The translations under genes were made by a program, and so were the position numbers. A model generated the notes under the pieces. That model did no database searches, was not told the origin of the DNA, and was given only the letters and a program-made list of their open reading frames with translations. Below, piece after piece: positions 62,291 to 64,000 of a stretch of DNA of 64,000 nucleotides (its first letter is position 1; the number at the start of each line of letters is the position of its first letter). The stretch is from Scytonema sp045865695 (GTDB lineage: Bacteria; Cyanobacteriota; Cyanobacteriia; Cyanobacteriales; Nostocaceae), in the NCBI RefSeq assembly GCF_045865695.1, contig NZ_BAACAP010000235.1, positions 47,268-111,267 on the forward strand, read 5' to 3'.

Positions 62291-62671
62291 ACCAAATATT
62301 TTTTGTATGTAGGTTAAACGGTCTTCACATTCTCTTAGTATTGACCGAGAAGGGGTAGAAAATCTAGGGTTAGAGCTAGGTATAAAGATTGAATTATCTT
62401 ATACTTATTTGAACAATAGATAACGAAGTCTAGTTTTACACATAAAAACTCTACGGAAAAAATATACTTCTTGACAGTTAAAAGCTTGATTTTGCTAGCG
62501 TACAGCCCTCAAAAGATGAGTCTATACATGGGCAGAAATTATAGATTAGATTTAGTTTTGTAACAAAAAAAAAATTCTACTAACGGGTACTTGACATTTA
62601 AGAATATTTTTGAATTTCAGCTATCCATGAAAGAGAAATGCGAATCTTATAATATTTCCTTCAATCAAAGT
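62291..62671. other. Intergenic stretch, no gene seen
   Basis: AT-rich with a run of nine A residues at about 62565. Holds the 5' side of the DsbA gene; no ORF or clear hairpin. Confidence 0.4.
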
Positions 62672-62995
62672 TCATTTAATATCTTTTCCGGAGACTGATT
62701 CATTGGATTGATAATGACGACAACCTTCACATGGTCCTTCAGGATTGACAGCACAACGGATGTAACCAGAACGGGCATTGTAGCAACAACTAATATCGCC
62801 AATCAGATAACCTACTCCTTCTAAGTAGTAGCGATCGCTCGGTCCAGATACGCGCTCTTGCTGTATCCGTCTTCCTGGAGAAGCCATAGCGACTCGCCTA
62901 AAATACAAGCGTGTTCTTGCCTGAGATTTACGCATTAACCACAGGGAGAACAGGGACGGTAAGAAACCAATGGCAATCACTAAAAGTGTTTTCAC
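62672..62995 (-). CDS. Small Cys-rich membrane-anchored protein
   Basis: About 107 aa from GTG 62995 (AAGG 7 nt upstream); ATG 63046 would add 17 residues. N-terminal membrane segment (TLLVIAIGFLPSLFSLWLMR), a basic stretch, then VGYLIGDISCCYNARSGYIR and CAVNPEGPCEGCRHYQ with five or six Cys in a compact pattern. I believe this is the cyanobacterial DUF6464 family. A metal- or redox-site role is likely but not shown. Confidence 0.6.
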   Translation of the reverse strand: MKTLLVIAIGFLPSLFSLWLMRKSQARTRLYFRRVAMASPGRRIQQERVSGPSDRYYLEGVGYLIGDISCCYNARSGYIRCAVNPEGPCEGCRHYQSNESVSGKDIK

Positions 62996-63174
62996 TTCAA
63001 CACCTTCTTTGTACGTTTTCAACGTGCTCATCACCCTAGTAGTCACCGTTTAGATCCCTCAAATCTGGTGGACTACTAGTTAACAGATTTAAAACAGAGT
63101 TGTTATCTGTTATTAACTCAGCATAACTGCTACAACTGAAAGCTGTGGGTTGTCACCAAAAATTTTAGGAAGCC

Positions 63175-63747
63175 CTAATGCCTATGAGAAACTCGTATAT
63201 TTTCTATTAATAAGCTTTTCTTATAACCTATTCGCCAATACTCAAGTTTATCTATAGATACTGCCTTAGTCACAACGTTCGCACCGTTACCCCGCCAAGC
63301 AACTTCTGGATCTGTCGTAAAAACACCACACTCTAATTGTTCTAGATTAATTTGCCAATACTCGCTAAATCTACTTTTTAAAGTTATAACCTGTTCAAAA
63401 ACCTTGTTTCTATGCTTATTTCTTCTTTTTCTTTCAGTTGCCCCTGTTGCGGTAGTATCAATAAATTTAGTTTCAATAATAAAAATTTTTTCTGCTAATG
63501 TAAGATAAACAAAATCACATTTTCCTAAATCAGTATAATCTGAAATTGGAGACTTTTCAAACAATAATAATTCAGAACAGAAAGGGAAGATTTTTTGAAT
63601 ATTTAGAAACAAATATGACTGTAATAAAAGTTCTTTATCATATGGAAATCCGACAACACCCTCAAAAAAACGCTTGATATCTTCTTGAGGCTGAGGTTGA
63701 ATTTTTTTGCAATATAAAACAAATTTGTGAATCTCATCTCCGGTCAT
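63175..63747 (-). CDS. PD-(D/E)XK-like hypothetical protein
   Basis: A 190-aa protein. KCDFVYLTLAEKIFIIETKF gives a D-(x)n-ExK-like core (D near residue 77, E and K about 14-16 further), followed by a basic loop (ATERKRRNKHRNKVFEQ) that could bind nucleic acid. AT-rich compared with its neighbours. No restriction or transposition partner adjacent. The fold is a suggestion only. Confidence 0.5.
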   Translation of the reverse strand: MTGDEIHKFVLYCKKIQPQPQEDIKRFFEGVVGFPYDKELLLQSYLFLNIQKIFPFCSELLLFEKSPISDYTDLGKCDFVYLTLAEKIFIIETKFIDTTATGATERKRRNKHRNKVFEQVITLKSRFSEYWQINLEQLECGVFTTDPEVAWRGNGANVVTKAVSIDKLEYWRIGYKKSLLIENIRVSHRH

Positions 63748-63889
63748 CTAAGCTTAGCTCCTTCCTCCTTCTACACATACCCTCCTAGCATAAAAAAATA
63801 CCATATGCATTGGGAAAGTATCATCCGCAGAAGTAATGAAAAAACAAAAAAGCTTCTCTACTAACTCAGTGAAATTACGAAACCACCCG

Positions 63890-63960
63890 GTCACTGGTCA
63901 CTGGTCACTGGTCACTGGTCACTGATTACTGGTCACTGGTCACTGATTACTGGTCACTGT
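63890..63960. repeat. Tandem heptanucleotide repeat (CTGGTCA)
   Basis: About ten 7-nt units (GGTCACT), interrupted twice by GATTACT. Longest of the three arrays of this unit. No gene in 63748-64000. Confidence 0.9.
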
Positions 63961-64000
63961 AAACTATGCATATAGGCATTAAATCGAGCGTTTTGAAGGG

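Noticed and set aside
63890..63960. CRISPR-like array
   Set aside because: Repeat unit is only 7 nt, with no spacers of constant length and no cas genes; it is a tandem heptanucleotide repeat.
1..64000. tRNA, rRNA, tmRNA and 6S RNA genes
   Set aside because: No cloverleaf arm signatures or conserved rRNA segments were seen by eye; a covariance-model scan would be needed to exclude them fully.

Overview
The window comes from a filamentous (Nostocales-type) cyanobacterium. Evidence for this is the dense scatter of HIP1 palindromes (GCGATCGC), tandem heptanucleotide repeats after gene ends, many hairpin repeats built on short palindromic cores, and genes typical of the group (DUF1816, DUF4058, cyanobacterial MurG, HdeD-like, P450, CAP-domain lipoproteins). 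The genus cannot be fixed from sequence alone. No rRNA, tRNA or CRISPR array was found.

Positions 1-3013 are a worn accessory zone: a DUF4058 gene, a second DUF4058 5' remnant, an unknown small gene and a decayed HigB/HigA-type toxin-antitoxin pair. Positions 4025-26636 hold a roughly 22 kb, all-plus-strand surface polysaccharide locus. It opens with a GT4 glycosyltransferase. The main run then starts at 6011 with a small Cys/His-rich protein coupled to an ABC-2 permease (Wzm type) and an ATPase with a Wzt-like C-terminal domain. Glycosyltransferases, class I and FkbM methyltransferases, a multi-spanning polymerase/ligase-like protein, a YdcF/ElyC-like protein and a WcaF-like acetyltransferase follow, many with overlapping or abutting ends. 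Downstream on the minus strand are another GT4 (26988) and a Wzc-type tyrosine kinase/chain-length protein (28785). The logical scheme is cytoplasmic glycan assembly and methylation, then ABC export, with a possible polymerase and chain-length control. No initiating phosphoglycosyl transferase or outer-membrane channel gene is visible here.

Positions 31521-44250 mix housekeeping genes (murG, an SDR, hydrolases, P450, AlkA-type glycosylase, HdeD-like protein) with mobile remnants. These include a full-length TnpB-like protein whose third RuvC acid appears to be Gly, a truncated relative that keeps the Asp, and a deletion scar joining two gene fragments. Positions 44565-53108 hold a large chemoreceptor with a Cys-less phytochrome-like GAF domain, an unknown conserved gene, a RelE-type toxin-antitoxin pair, a PlsC/DGAT-like acyltransferase and a retropepsin-like lipoprotein. 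Positions 53395-58039 hold carA, a STAS protein that seems to start at ATT, Mini-RNase III, rlmB and a DUF1816 gene. The right end has another tnpB fragment with a divergent small gene, a hydrolase, two CAP-domain lipoprotein paralogues, a DsbA-like oxidoreductase, a Cys-rich small membrane protein and a PD-(D/E)XK-like protein.

The most unusual items are the probably nuclease-dead TnpB-like gene with a 3' hairpin also found at its relative, a 41-nt hairpin present twice with compensatory changes, the mosaic Wzt/methyltransferase segment, and the ATT start.
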